Source: Alphaproteobacteria bacterium (GTDB taxonomy: Bacteria; Pseudomonadota; Alphaproteobacteria; UBA8366). Taken from it: a stretch of 61,966 bases of DNA. The stretch's first letter is position 1. Every line of letters starts with the position of its first letter. The notes under the pieces are model-generated. The model did not search any database. It saw nothing but the letters and a program-made list of their open reading frames with translations, and was not told where the DNA came from. Below, one piece after another: positions 37,124 to 44,561 of the stretch. The stretch lies in contig WHUA01000001.1 of NCBI GenBank assembly GCA_009377445.1, forward strand, positions 840,759 to 902,724, in the 5' to 3' direction. The translations under genes and the position numbers were made by a program.

Positions 37124-37219
37124 GCGGCCGCTCCGGCCGATGCGTGGCAAAGCGCCAAGCAGAAATTCGACAACGCCATGACCGACCTGGAACAAGCGTG
37201 GGACGACGCCAAGTCCTAG
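37124..37219 (+). other. In-frame extension beyond the stop of the holin-like gene
   Basis: Directly after TGA 37121-37123 the same frame continues for 31 codons to TAG 37217-37219. It encodes an Ala-rich then amphipathic segment containing DAWQSAKQKFDNAM and LEQAWDDAKS. The composition is protein-like and unlike random frame. It could be a lost C-terminal helix after a Trp-to-stop change (TGG to TGA), a read-through tail, or chance. Confidence 0.4.
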
Positions 37220-37247
37220 AAGCGCTGCTCGATGCGCCCGAATATGA

Positions 37248-37280
37248 GAATGCGGAGATCGCCCTGCGGTCTCCGCATTC
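37248..37280. terminator. Hairpin between convergent genes
   Basis: GAATGCGGAGA (37248-37258) pairs perfectly with TCTCCGCATTC (37270-37280) around an 11-base loop. ATTTTC follows on the plus strand. It would end transcripts of the holin-like gene and probably also of the opposing lipoprotein gene. Confidence 0.7.
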
Positions 37281-37313
37281 ATTTTCATGCCGGCTGGATG
37301 GAGCGAACGCGCG

Positions 37314-37559
37314 TCAGCGCCACACCGGCTTGCCCAGGTCGATATCGTCCGGGCTGGTGAGGGCGCCGGTCGCCGCGCCGGCCGCGCCGCCGAGCGCCGC
37401 GCCTGCGGCAGGATGACCAAGAAGCGCGCCGCCCACCGCGCCGGCGCCTGCGCCGATCGCGCCGCCGCTCAGGCCGCGGTCCAATTTCGAATCGCCACAG
37501 GCGGACAGCCCGGTCAAGGCAGCCACGCACGCTGCGGCGGTGATAAGTCGTATCGACAT
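37314..37559 (-). CDS. Small glycine-zipper lipoprotein
   Basis: An 81-residue protein on the minus strand. A signal peptide of 20 residues ends in a lipobox (LSAC, Cys21). The rest is a Gly/Ala zipper (GGAIGAGAGAVGGALLG, then GAALGGAAGAATGAL) like osmotically induced lipoproteins of the OsmB/YMGG type, ending with a short polar tail. AAAGGAG precedes the ATG. An EcfG-type promoter faces it at 37664-37688. A longer minus-strand frame covers it, but the part before Met is a shadow of the OmpA gene. Confidence 0.75.
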   Translation of the reverse strand: MSIRLITAAACVAALTGLSACGDSKLDRGLSGGAIGAGAGAVGGALLGHPAAGAALGGAAGAATGALTSPDDIDLGKPVWR

Positions 37560-37663
37560 CACGAAATCTCCTTTTGGTGGTCCTGAGGCGGATCGCATTC
37601 CGCCGGAGCGCCGCGATGCGCGGCTCCGTGGGCCATGTTTGGTTAATGCCCGCTCATCGAAAC

Positions 37664-37688
37664 AACGAATGCGCAACATCGACGTTCC
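37664..37688 (-). promoter_or_regulatory. EcfG-type promoter on the minus strand
   Basis: Read on the minus strand, GGAAC (37688-37684) is followed by a 16-base spacer and CGTT (37667-37664), about 105 bases before the glycine-zipper lipoprotein start. Confidence 0.75.
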
Positions 37689-37770
37689 CTGAAGCGGCAC
37701 AAAAAAACGGGCGCGCTCGTTCGGCGGCCCCCTATCCCATTCAGGCGAATAGGTTTCGGGCGCCGGAAAA

Positions 37771-37795
37771 GGAACACATTTCGAGCGCGGGCGTT
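37771..37795 (+). promoter_or_regulatory. EcfG-type promoter upstream of the OmpA-family gene
   Basis: GGAAC at 37771-37775, a 16-base spacer and CGTT at 37792-37795, about 80 bases before the OmpA-family lipoprotein start. With the minus-strand copy it makes a divergent promoter region of about 320 bases. Confidence 0.75.
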
Positions 37796-37877
37796 TCCTG
37801 TTCGTTATGGCCAACAACGGTGTCTCCGCGACGCAATGCCGCGCACGACAGCGGGCGCACCAAAAGGAGTTTGCGAC

Positions 37878-38735
37878 ATGAAGGTCTTTGCAATGCGCCT
37901 GTGTGCGACGGGCATGCTTGCGCTGGCCGCCGGGTGTTCGACGGCATCGGTGGACGAATTGAGCCGGACGCAGCCAACGGGCAGCGAATTCAATCAGCAC
38001 CTGACAAAAGAATACACTGCCCTTGCGAAATTCGAGTCCGAGAGCATGGGCGACTTCCTCGATGCGGACCGCTATGCGGAAAAGGGGATGGCGGCGGCGA
38101 AGGATCAGCCCACGCTTCCCGACGAGGTATGGACGCGCGATGTTCCCGAACAGCATGCGACGCAACTCAATGATGGGCGCGCTCGCCTCATGGAAGCTTT
38201 CGACCACGACGTGAAGGCGCGCTATCCGATGGAGGCCGCGGCGGCTCAGGCGAAGTACGACTGCTGGCTCGAGCAGGCCGAGGAAAACTACCAGCCGGAT
38301 CACATCACTGCATGCAAGCAATCCTTCGTTTTCGCCATGCGGACGATCTACGCTAAAGAGCAGGCGCGCTCGGACGTTAGCCGCGCCGCCGATACGGCGG
38401 CCGGCCGCGAGACGTTGATCTTCTTCGACTTCGATCAGGCGACGATCAAGAGCGGCGAGCTCGGCAAGGTCGACAACCTCGCCTCGGCTCTCGCGAAAGA
38501 CGGCGGGTCCTACCAGGTCACGGCGGTGGGTCACGCGGACCGTGCCGGTCCCGACAGCTACAACCAGGATCTTTCCATGCGCCGCGCGATAGCGATCAAG
38601 GAGGCGCTGGTGGAGCGTGGCCTTTCCTCCTCCGCCATCAGTGTCGACGCCAAGGGCGAGTCGCAACCGGTCGAGCAAACGGCCGACGACGTGGCGGCTG
38701 CCGAAAACAGGCGCGTTCAAGTCGGTATCCGCTGA
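37878..38735 (+). CDS. OmpA-family lipoprotein
   Basis: A 285-residue outer-membrane lipoprotein. The signal peptide ends in the lipobox LAAGC (Cys20); a mostly helical middle region of about 150 residues has three cysteines; the last 110 residues form an OmpA peptidoglycan-binding domain, with FFDFDQATIKSG, GHADRAGPDSYNQDLSMRRA and ENRRVQVGI. AAAAGGAG precedes ATG 37878 and an EcfG-type promoter lies upstream. It would tether the outer membrane to the wall under stress. The DUF1328 gene follows and may share its transcript. Confidence 0.88.
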   Translation: MKVFAMRLCATGMLALAAGCSTASVDELSRTQPTGSEFNQHLTKEYTALAKFESESMGDFLDADRYAEKGMAAAKDQPTLPDEVWTRDVPEQHATQLNDGRARLMEAFDHDVKARYPMEAAAAQAKYDCWLEQAEENYQPDHITACKQSFVFAMRTIYAKEQARSDVSRAADTAAGRETLIFFDFDQATIKSGELGKVDNLASALAKDGGSYQVTAVGHADRAGPDSYNQDLSMRRAIAIKEALVERGLSSSAISVDAKGESQPVEQTADDVAAAENRRVQVGIR

Positions 38736-38777
38736 AGGAGGCCTGGCCTCCGGCGCTAACCTCTAAGGAGTTTGACC

Positions 38778-38954
38778 ATGCTTGGATGGGCTCTCGTATT
38801 TCTGATCGTCGCAATTATCGCTGGTGTCCTGGGCTTCGGCGGCATCGCCAGCGCCTCGGCCGGGATTGCGAAGATTCTGTTCGTCGTATTCCTGGTGCTC
38901 CTCTTGGCGAGCCTGGTCGTCCACGTCGTGCGCGGCCGCCGGCCGCCGCTTTAG
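38778..38954 (+). CDS. DUF1328 (YtjA-family) small membrane protein
   Basis: A 58-residue protein with two hydrophobic segments separated by the Gly-rich [14 protein letters not shown] turn, which is diagnostic for DUF1328/YtjA, and a basic C-terminus. An AAGGAG lies seven bases before ATG 38778; TTG 38772 is less likely. Function unknown; members are frequent in stress regulons. Confidence 0.88.
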   Translation: MLGWALVFLIVAIIAGVLGFGGIASASAGIAKILFVVFLVLLLASLVVHVVRGRRPPL

Positions 38955-38983
38955 GCCGGGCAGGCTACCCGATGCGAAAATTG

Positions 38984-39017
38984 AAATCCGGCGCCGGGCC
39001 GACCCCGCGCCGGATTT
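38984..39017 (+). terminator. Rho-independent terminator after the DUF1328 gene
   Basis: AAATCCGGCGC (38984-38994) pairs with GCGCCGGATTT (39007-39017) around a 12-base loop, followed by TCC. The A-stretch before and T-stretch after the stem give the usual form, although the T-run is short. Confidence 0.7.
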
Positions 39018-39044
39018 TCCATTGAGACGATGAGAGGTGCGTCA

Positions 39045-39566
39045 ATGGCGGGCGAGGAAACATCCATGATGGAAGAGGGCGTGTTCCAGCTCGGATTTCC
39101 CGACCTGGTGCAGTCCGATCTGGCCGAGACGGCGCTGCGGCTGATCCTGGCGATGGCGTTCGGCATGGTGCTGGGCGTCGATCGCGAGATGCGCGACAAG
39201 CCCGCCGGGATGCGGTCTCACATGCTGGTCTCGCTCGCCGCGGCGTGCCTGACATTGATGACGTTCTCGATCGTCGACGCATCCGATACCTTCGGAGACA
39301 CGGTCCGCACCGACCCGCTGCGGGTGATCGAGGCCGTGGTGGCGGGGGTGGCTTTCCTAGGGGCGGGAGCGATCATCCAGAGCCGCGGCGGCGTAACGGG
39401 GATCACCACCGGCGCCAGCATGTGGGTCGCGGGCGCAATCGGCATCGCATCCGGCCTCGGCCAGTATGCCCTGGCGGGCATCACGACGGCCTTCGCGTTC
39501 ACGGTCCTGTTCTTTCTCGGGAAGCTCGAAAAGCACCTGAAGAAGGAAAACGGCTCCGGCGCGTGA
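39045..39566 (+). CDS. MgtC/SapB-family inner-membrane protein
   Basis: A 173-residue membrane protein with four to five hydrophobic segments. The family signature is visible: a GVDREMRDKPAGMRSHMLV segment near 45-65 and FLGAGAIIQ-GGVTGITTGAS near 115-135. MgtC-like proteins support growth in low magnesium and modulate the F-type ATPase in some pathogens. GAGAGGTG precedes ATG 39045; ATG 39030 is an alternative. The gene sits alone between a terminator and a convergent regulator gene. Confidence 0.88.
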   Translation: MAGEETSMMEEGVFQLGFPDLVQSDLAETALRLILAMAFGMVLGVDREMRDKPAGMRSHMLVSLAAACLTLMTFSIVDASDTFGDTVRTDPLRVIEAVVAGVAFLGAGAIIQSRGGVTGITTGASMWVAGAIGIASGLGQYALAGITTAFAFTVLFFLGKLEKHLKKENGSGA

Positions 39567-39619
39567 GCCTGCCGTCGCCGCCGCCGCCGGCCCAGGGCTC
39601 CGCCGCCGGCGGTGTCCGG

Positions 39620-40357
39620 TCAGCCGCGATGCACGTCGCCGGTGAACATGTAGCCCGCGCCGCGCACCGTCTTGATCAGCGTCGGCCGCTTCGGGTCGGC
39701 CTCGATCTTGCGGCGAAGGCGCCCGATCTGAACGTCGATGCTGCGGTCGAACAGCACCGCTTCCCGGTTGTAGACGATGTCGAGAAGCTGATCGCGGCTC
39801 AGGATGCGGTTCGGCCGCTCGACGAACGCCACCAGGAGATTGAACTCCCCAGCGGAAAGCTCGACCAGGCCGTCGTCGGGCGAAAACAGCTCGCGCCGCC
39901 GCGTGTTGAGGAGCCATCCCGAAAACCGTAGCGCCTCCTCGCCGTTGTCCTTGTCCTTCGAAGGGGCCGCGTCGCTGTCGGCGCGGACCTCGCTGCGCCG
40001 GATCAGGCTGCGGATGCGTGCGAGCAGCTCGCGCAGATGGAACGGTTTCGGCACATAGTCGTCGGCGCCGAGCTCGAGCCCGGCGACGCGGTCGACCACG
40101 TCGTCCTTCTGGCTCAGCATGATGATGGGAACTTCGCTGGACTGGCGCAGATGGAGCGCGAGGTCGAGGCCGGATTCTCCCGGCAGGCGAACGTCGAGAA
40201 TGACGAGATGCGCCGGCTCCTTCTCCAGCGCCTTTCGCATTTGCGCCCCGTCGCCTGCGGTCGTTATCCGAAATCCCTCGTCCTCGAGGTAGTCCTTGAT
40301 AAGCGATCGAATGTCGGGGTCGTCGTCCACCACGAGCACGTGCGGCGGTTGATTCAT
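39620..40357 (-). CDS. OmpR-family response regulator (no kinase adjacent)
   Basis: A 245-residue DNA-binding regulator. The receiver domain has the acid pair D11/D12, phospho-acceptor D55 in LVILDVRLPG, Ser82 and K104 in VPKPFHLRE. After a charged linker of about 30 residues, the winged-helix domain ends with RLRRKIEADPKRPTLIKTVRGAGYMF. No histidine kinase is encoded nearby, so the partner is elsewhere. It is transcribed away from the ECF sigma gene, sharing a 228-base region with a palindrome. Confidence 0.92.
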   Translation of the reverse strand: MNQPPHVLVVDDDPDIRSLIKDYLEDEGFRITTAGDGAQMRKALEKEPAHLVILDVRLPGESGLDLALHLRQSSEVPIIMLSQKDDVVDRVAGLELGADDYVPKPFHLRELLARIRSLIRRSEVRADSDAAPSKDKDNGEEALRFSGWLLNTRRRELFSPDDGLVELSAGEFNLLVAFVERPNRILSRDQLLDIVYNREAVLFDRSIDVQIGRLRRKIEADPKRPTLIKTVRGAGYMFTGDVHRG

Positions 40358-40424
40358 ATGGAGAATCTCTCCTGACCGGGCGTGTCACGTCCCACTCATC
40401 AGGCCGGAACCCTACGATTGGGAT

Positions 40425-40438
40425 GTTACAAATGTAAC
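40425..40438. promoter_or_regulatory. GTTACA-N2-TGTAAC palindrome in the divergent regulator/sigma region
   Basis: A perfect six-base inverted repeat with a two-base spacer lies between the OmpR-type regulator and the ECF sigma gene. The seven-base ATGTTAC of its left arm (40423-40429) recurs at 40463-40469, 40 bases away, about four helical turns. This suits cooperative binding of a dimeric regulator, possibly the OmpR-type protein itself. Confidence 0.5.
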
Positions 40439-40585
40439 CGAATACGCGTCGCCATTTACACTATGTTACCCGAATTTGCTGTTAGCGCCATCGTCTTGTC
40501 CAGTTGCTTCTCTATCTTGGCCCAATCACATGACCGACACCGTCGGCCATAAACAAATTTGAAGAATGAAGACTTGGAGGGTCAA

Positions 40586-41179
40586 ATGAATCAGGTATAT
40601 GCAGAGATCGAGGACTATGTTCCGCAACTGAGACGATATGCCTTGGCATTGTCGCACAACCCTATTGCAGCGGACGACTTGGTCCAGGAAAGCGTGGCCC
40701 GGGCATTGACGAAATCCGATCTTTTCAATACCGGAACGAATCTCCGCGCCTGGCTTTTCACCATCATGCACAATGTGCATATCTCGAATGCGCGCCGGCA
40801 GAAGCACATCGGCATGCCGGTCGACCCCGATATCGCCGCGGCGACCCTGGCGACCCAGCCGGCGCAGGAATCGCCGCTGGTCATGAAGGCGCTCAACAGG
40901 GCGATGCAGGTGATTCCGGACTCCCAGCGCGTGGCCGTCATCATGGCCGGCGTCGAAGGGATGTCCTATGAAGAGATCTCCGCGCACCTGAACGTGCCGG
41001 TCGGCACCATTAAGTCGCGCGTTTCGCGTGGCCGTGAGGCGCTGCGCAAGGCCCTGCACGGACGCGAGCGGAGCTGGCACCAGCGCGAGCTGGTCGACCG
41101 CCGGAAGCGCGCCACCGGCCGCTGCAGCTTCCGCGCCTTTGCAGCGGATGCGAAGCCGGCGATGAGCCCCACCCTATAA
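40586..41179 (+). CDS. ECF-type RNA polymerase sigma factor
   Basis: A 197-residue sigma-70 family protein with only regions 2 and 4. Region 2 covers about 10-72 (DDLVQESVARAL and NLRAWLFTIMHN, the -10 recognition helices); region 4 about 100-155 ends in the helix-turn-helix MSYEEISAHLNVPVGTIKSRVSRGRE. The Arg/Lys-rich C-terminal tail is longer than usual. ATG 40586 follows TTGGAGGG. EcfG-like spacing of the motifs is suggestive, and EcfG promoters occur within 4 kb, but no NepR or PhyR gene is adjacent, so membership in the EcfG group is only possible. Confidence 0.87.
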   Translation: MNQVYAEIEDYVPQLRRYALALSHNPIAADDLVQESVARALTKSDLFNTGTNLRAWLFTIMHNVHISNARRQKHIGMPVDPDIAAATLATQPAQESPLVMKALNRAMQVIPDSQRVAVIMAGVEGMSYEEISAHLNVPVGTIKSRVSRGREALRKALHGRERSWHQRELVDRRKRATGRCSFRAFAADAKPAMSPTL

Positions 41180-41208
41180 GACCTTCCAGAAGTTTGTTTG
41201 CGTTCTCC

Positions 41209-41240
41209 AGTGGCGGGTGAAAACCCGCCACTTTCTTTTC
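41209..41240 (+). terminator. Rho-independent terminator after the ECF sigma gene
   Basis: AGTGGCGGGT (41209-41218) pairs perfectly with ACCCGCCACT (41223-41232) around GAAA, followed by TTCTTTTC. It also lies just past the 3' end of the opposing esterase gene and may serve both. Confidence 0.88.
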
Positions 41241-42178
41241 TACCGCCGTGCCGCGTTCAGTTGTCGGCCGATAAACGCTTTCATCAGGGCGATGGCGCGA
41301 TCCGTTTCCGGCCCCGGCTGCCGGGCGAATGCATGCGGCATGTCCGGGAACAGCTCGCGCTCGACCGAGCCGCCGGCAGCGCGATAAGCCGCAACGAAGC
41401 GCTCCGACAGGGAAAGCGGCACGTTGTCGTCCTTGGTGCCTTGGAGGATCAGCGTCGGCGGCAGCGCGGTATGGTCGCCGCGCTCCACCGCTTGCTGTGG
41501 GCTGCCTTCGCGCATCGCCGCCTCCGTGCGGAAGTAATTCTCCGAGGACCTCATCAAGCGGTCCTGGCCCGCTTCTTTGGCATAGACATACCGGGCGTGG
41601 GAATCCAGCACCGGCCATCCGGCAATGGCGTAGAGCAGCGCGGCGTCCAGGCCCGCGCCGTTCGGCACGGCCATCGCGCCGTAGCGCGGGTCTGCCGGGC
41701 GCAGCGCGCTCAGCAGCAGGGTATGGCCGCCGCTCGACGTGCCCAGGCCGGCGACGCTGGCAGGGTCCGCGTCGAGGCCGGCCGCCCGGGACTTCAGCCA
41801 GCGCGTCCCATAGTTCGCGTCGGCGACCTGGGCGGGGTAGGGGTGCTGCGGCGCCTGGCGGAACTCGATCGCCGCAACCAGAATGCCGGAAGCCGCGAGC
41901 GCCCGGTCGATTCCCTCGTTGTTCAGGTAGCTGCCGGTGGTCCAGGCGCCGCCGTGCACGTCCAGTATAGCGGGAAAGGGGCCGGGCCCCTGCGGCTGAT
42001 AGATGCGCACCGGCCAATCGCCGTCGGGGCCGCTGCGATAGGTCTCTTCGAATTCGCGGATGTCGTACCGCGCTTTAGGGTCGTAACTGCAGGCCAAGCT
42101 CCGCATCGGATCGCCCTCGCCGAAAAGCTGCTGTCGCCAGCATAATGCCATGCCGCCATTCCGGCGAAATGTCGGCAT
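41240..42178 (-). CDS. Alpha/beta-hydrolase esterase (BD-FAE/HSL-like)
   Basis: A 312-residue hydrolase. The oxyanion motif HGGAW follows a PAILDV strand, the nucleophile elbow is GTSSGG, an acid lies in LQGTKDDNVP, and the catalytic His is in DMPHAFARQ. No signal peptide is evident. The start is uncertain: ATG 42178 has no good ribosome site, while ATG 42151 and 42106 are in-frame alternatives and would remove 9 or 24 residues that look non-conserved. It probably hydrolyses short acyl esters. Confidence 0.82.
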   Translation of the reverse strand: MPTFRRNGGMALCWRQQLFGEGDPMRSLACSYDPKARYDIREFEETYRSGPDGDWPVRIYQPQGPGPFPAILDVHGGAWTTGSYLNNEGIDRALAASGILVAAIEFRQAPQHPYPAQVADANYGTRWLKSRAAGLDADPASVAGLGTSSGGHTLLLSALRPADPRYGAMAVPNGAGLDAALLYAIAGWPVLDSHARYVYAKEAGQDRLMRSSENYFRTEAAMREGSPQQAVERGDHTALPPTLILQGTKDDNVPLSLSERFVAAYRAAGGSVERELFPDMPHAFARQPGPETDRAIALMKAFIGRQLNAARR

Positions 42179-42293
42179 GTCCGCGGCAGCGATGACCGCT
42201 ATGGAGATCGCGGTCGAAAACGACTATGCCTAGATGCTCGTAGACCGCGTATACCGGCCCCGCCGTGCGCCGCCCTCGGACAACGATGAAGCC

Positions 42294-44561
42294 ATGAAGA
42301 ATTCCGATGTCCCGGTCGTAAAGGACCTCATGCTCGTGGGCGGCGGACACAGCCACGTCGCCGTCCTGAAGCGCTTCGGCATGAGGCCGATGCCGGGCGT
42401 GCGGCTCACCCTGATTTGCCGGGACGCGCACACGCCCTATTCCGGGATGCTGCCGGGCTACGTTGCCGGCCACTACGGATTCGACGACACGCATATCGAC
42501 CTCGGCGCGCTCGCGCGGTTTGCCGGCGCGCGTTTCTTCCACAGCTCGGTTGTCGGTCTCGATCTCGGCGGCAAGCGCGTCCTGTGCGACAACCGCCCGC
42601 CGGTGCCCTACGACCTTCTGTCGATCAACACCGGCTCCAATCCGAACACCGCATCCGTGCCGGGGGCGACAGGCGCCGTGGTCCCGGTCAAGCCGATCAA
42701 CGGATTTCTCGTCCGCTGGGAGGCGCTCCGCGAGCGCGCCGTCCGGCAGGAGCGCCCGATCCGCATCGCCGTCGTGGGGGCGGGGGCGGGCGGCGTCGAG
42801 ATCCTGCTCGCCATCCAGTTCCGTCTGCGCCAGCTCCGGGCCGCGGCGGGGCGGGGCGAAGACGGCATCCAATACCACCTGTTCAGCGACTCGCCGGAAA
42901 TCCTGCCGACGCACAACAAGCGGGTTCGCGACAGCTTCATGCGCGTCCTGACGGAACGCGGCGTCGCGGTGCATCTCGGCGAGCCGGTCGCCGAAGTCAT
43001 GCCGGGCCGGCTGCGGACCGCGGGCGGCAAGGAGCACGAGGCCGATGAAATCCTCTGGGTCACCGCCGCCGGCGCGCCGGACTGGCCGCGCGAGGCGGGA
43101 TTGGCCGTGGACGAAAAGGGCTTCATCGAGGTCGGCGACGGCCTTCAATCCGTCTCCCATCCCGACGTCTTCGCCGCGGGCGACGTGGCGGCGATGGTCA
43201 ATTACCCGCGGCCGAAGTCGGGCGTCTTCGCTGTCCGCCAGGGCCCTCCGTTGGAGCGCAATCTCCGCCGCCTGCTGCTCGGTAAGGCTCCGTTGCCGTT
43301 CCGGCCGCAATCGCGCTTCCTCGGCCTGATCTCCACCGGCGACAAATATGCCGTGGCCTCGCGCGGCGTCTGGTCGGCCCAAGGCCGTGGCGTCTGGCGG
43401 CTGAAGGACTGGATCGACCGCCGCTTCATGCGGAAGTTCAACGAGCTTCCCGACATGGCGGAGGATGCCGCGCCCGTCCTGCCCGCCGGTCTCGCCGGCC
43501 CGGACGCGATCAAGGAGATATCCGCCATCGCCATGCGCTGCGGCGGCTGCGGGGCCAAGGTGGGCGCGACCGTTTTGGCGCGCGCGCTGAACAGCCTCGA
43601 TCCCGTGGCGCGTCCGGACGTCCTGATCGGCCTGCACGAGCCCGACGACGCCGCCGTCGTCGCGATACCGCCCGGCAAGGTCATGGTTCACACGGTCGAT
43701 TCCTTCCGCGCCATGGTCGACGATCCATACCTGTTCGGGAAGATCGCGGCGAACCACAGCCTCGGCGACATCTACGCGATGGGCGCCGAGCCGCAGACGG
43801 CGCTCGCCGTCGCCACCGTGCCCTTCGGCATCGAGGCGAAGGTCGAGGACACGCTGACGCAGATGATGGGCGGCGCGATGGAAGTGCTGCGCGATGCCGG
43901 CGCGGCGCTGGTCGGCGGCCATACCAGCGAAGGCGCGGAGCTGAGCCTCGGCTTCGCCGTCAACGGCCTGATCGACAGTACAAAGGTGCTGCGCAAGGGC
44001 GGCCTCCAGCCCGGCGACCGCCTGGTTCTGACCAAGCCCATCGGCACCGGAACCCTGTTTGCGGCGGACATGCGCCACAAGGCGAAGGGACGGTGGATCA
44101 CCGCGGCACTCGACTCGATGATCCAATCGAACCGGCAAGGCGCGGCATGCCTGCTGGAATACGGCGCGCATGCCTGCACCGACGTGACCGGCTTCGGGCT
44201 GCTCGGCCATCTGGTGGAGATGGTGCGCGCGTCCAGGGTGGATGTCGAGCTCGACCTCGGCGCGATCCCGCTGCTGGAGGGCGCGGCGGAGACGGTGCGC
44301 GCGGGCATCGTCAGCTCGCTGCAGCCGCAGAACGTGCGGCTCCGCCGCGCCGTCGCCAATCTCGATCAGGCGGGCAAAGACCCGCGCTATCCGCTGATCT
44401 TCGATCCGCAGACGGCGGGCGGCCTGCTGGCGGGCGTGCCGGCGGACCGAGCGGAGGCCTGCGTCGCCGCGCTGCGCCGGCTCGGCTACGCGCGCGCCGC
44501 GATTGTCGGCAGTGTCTTGCCGCCGAGCGATCGCCTGGAGCCGATCACGATCCTCGTTTGA
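42294..44561 (+). CDS. senC: Pyridine nucleotide-disulfide oxidoreductase-SelD fusion (SenC role)
   Basis: A 755-residue fusion. Residues 1 to about 390 are an NDH-2-like FAD/NAD oxidoreductase, with LVGGGHSH near the N-terminus, a second dinucleotide fold at VVGAGAGGVE, and AAGDVAA. From about 405 a full selenide-water dikinase follows: Cys416-Gly-Gly-Cys419 with Cys419 and Lys422 matching the catalytic Cys17 and Lys20 of E. coli SelD, then the ATP-binding GGHTSEGAE. SelD makes selenophosphate. The fused reductase could deliver reduced selenium. Its 3' end overlaps the opposing senB by 17 bases. ATG 42294 is used instead of 42234, which gives a basic leader. Confidence 0.9.
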   Translation: MKNSDVPVVKDLMLVGGGHSHVAVLKRFGMRPMPGVRLTLICRDAHTPYSGMLPGYVAGHYGFDDTHIDLGALARFAGARFFHSSVVGLDLGGKRVLCDNRPPVPYDLLSINTGSNPNTASVPGATGAVVPVKPINGFLVRWEALRERAVRQERPIRIAVVGAGAGGVEILLAIQFRLRQLRAAAGRGEDGIQYHLFSDSPEILPTHNKRVRDSFMRVLTERGVAVHLGEPVAEVMPGRLRTAGGKEHEADEILWVTAAGAPDWPREAGLAVDEKGFIEVGDGLQSVSHPDVFAAGDVAAMVNYPRPKSGVFAVRQGPPLERNLRRLLLGKAPLPFRPQSRFLGLISTGDKYAVASRGVWSAQGRGVWRLKDWIDRRFMRKFNELPDMAEDAAPVLPAGLAGPDAIKEISAIAMRCGGCGAKVGATVLARALNSLDPVARPDVLIGLHEPDDAAVVAIPPGKVMVHTVDSFRAMVDDPYLFGKIAANHSLGDIYAMGAEPQTALAVATVPFGIEAKVEDTLTQMMGGAMEVLRDAGAALVGGHTSEGAELSLGFAVNGLIDSTKVLRKGGLQPGDRLVLTKPIGTGTLFAADMRHKAKGRWITAALDSMIQSNRQGAACLLEYGAHACTDVTGFGLLGHLVEMVRASRVDVELDLGAIPLLEGAAETVRAGIVSSLQPQNVRLRRAVANLDQAGKDPRYPLIFDPQTAGGLLAGVPADRAEACVAALRRLGYARAAIVGSVLPPSDRLEPITILV

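Noticed and set aside
38735..38755. GGAGGCC-T-GGCCTCC palindrome after the OmpA-family gene as a terminator
   Set aside because: The arms leave a one-base loop and there is no T-run, so it is not a convincing terminator.
40406..40430. GGAAC at 40406 as a fourth EcfG-type promoter for the ECF sigma gene
   Set aside because: The following bases do not give CGTT at a 16- or 17-base spacing.
42075..44210. 711-codon open frame on the minus strand
   Set aside because: Antisense of the oxidoreductase-SelD fusion, which has full catalytic motifs on the plus strand.
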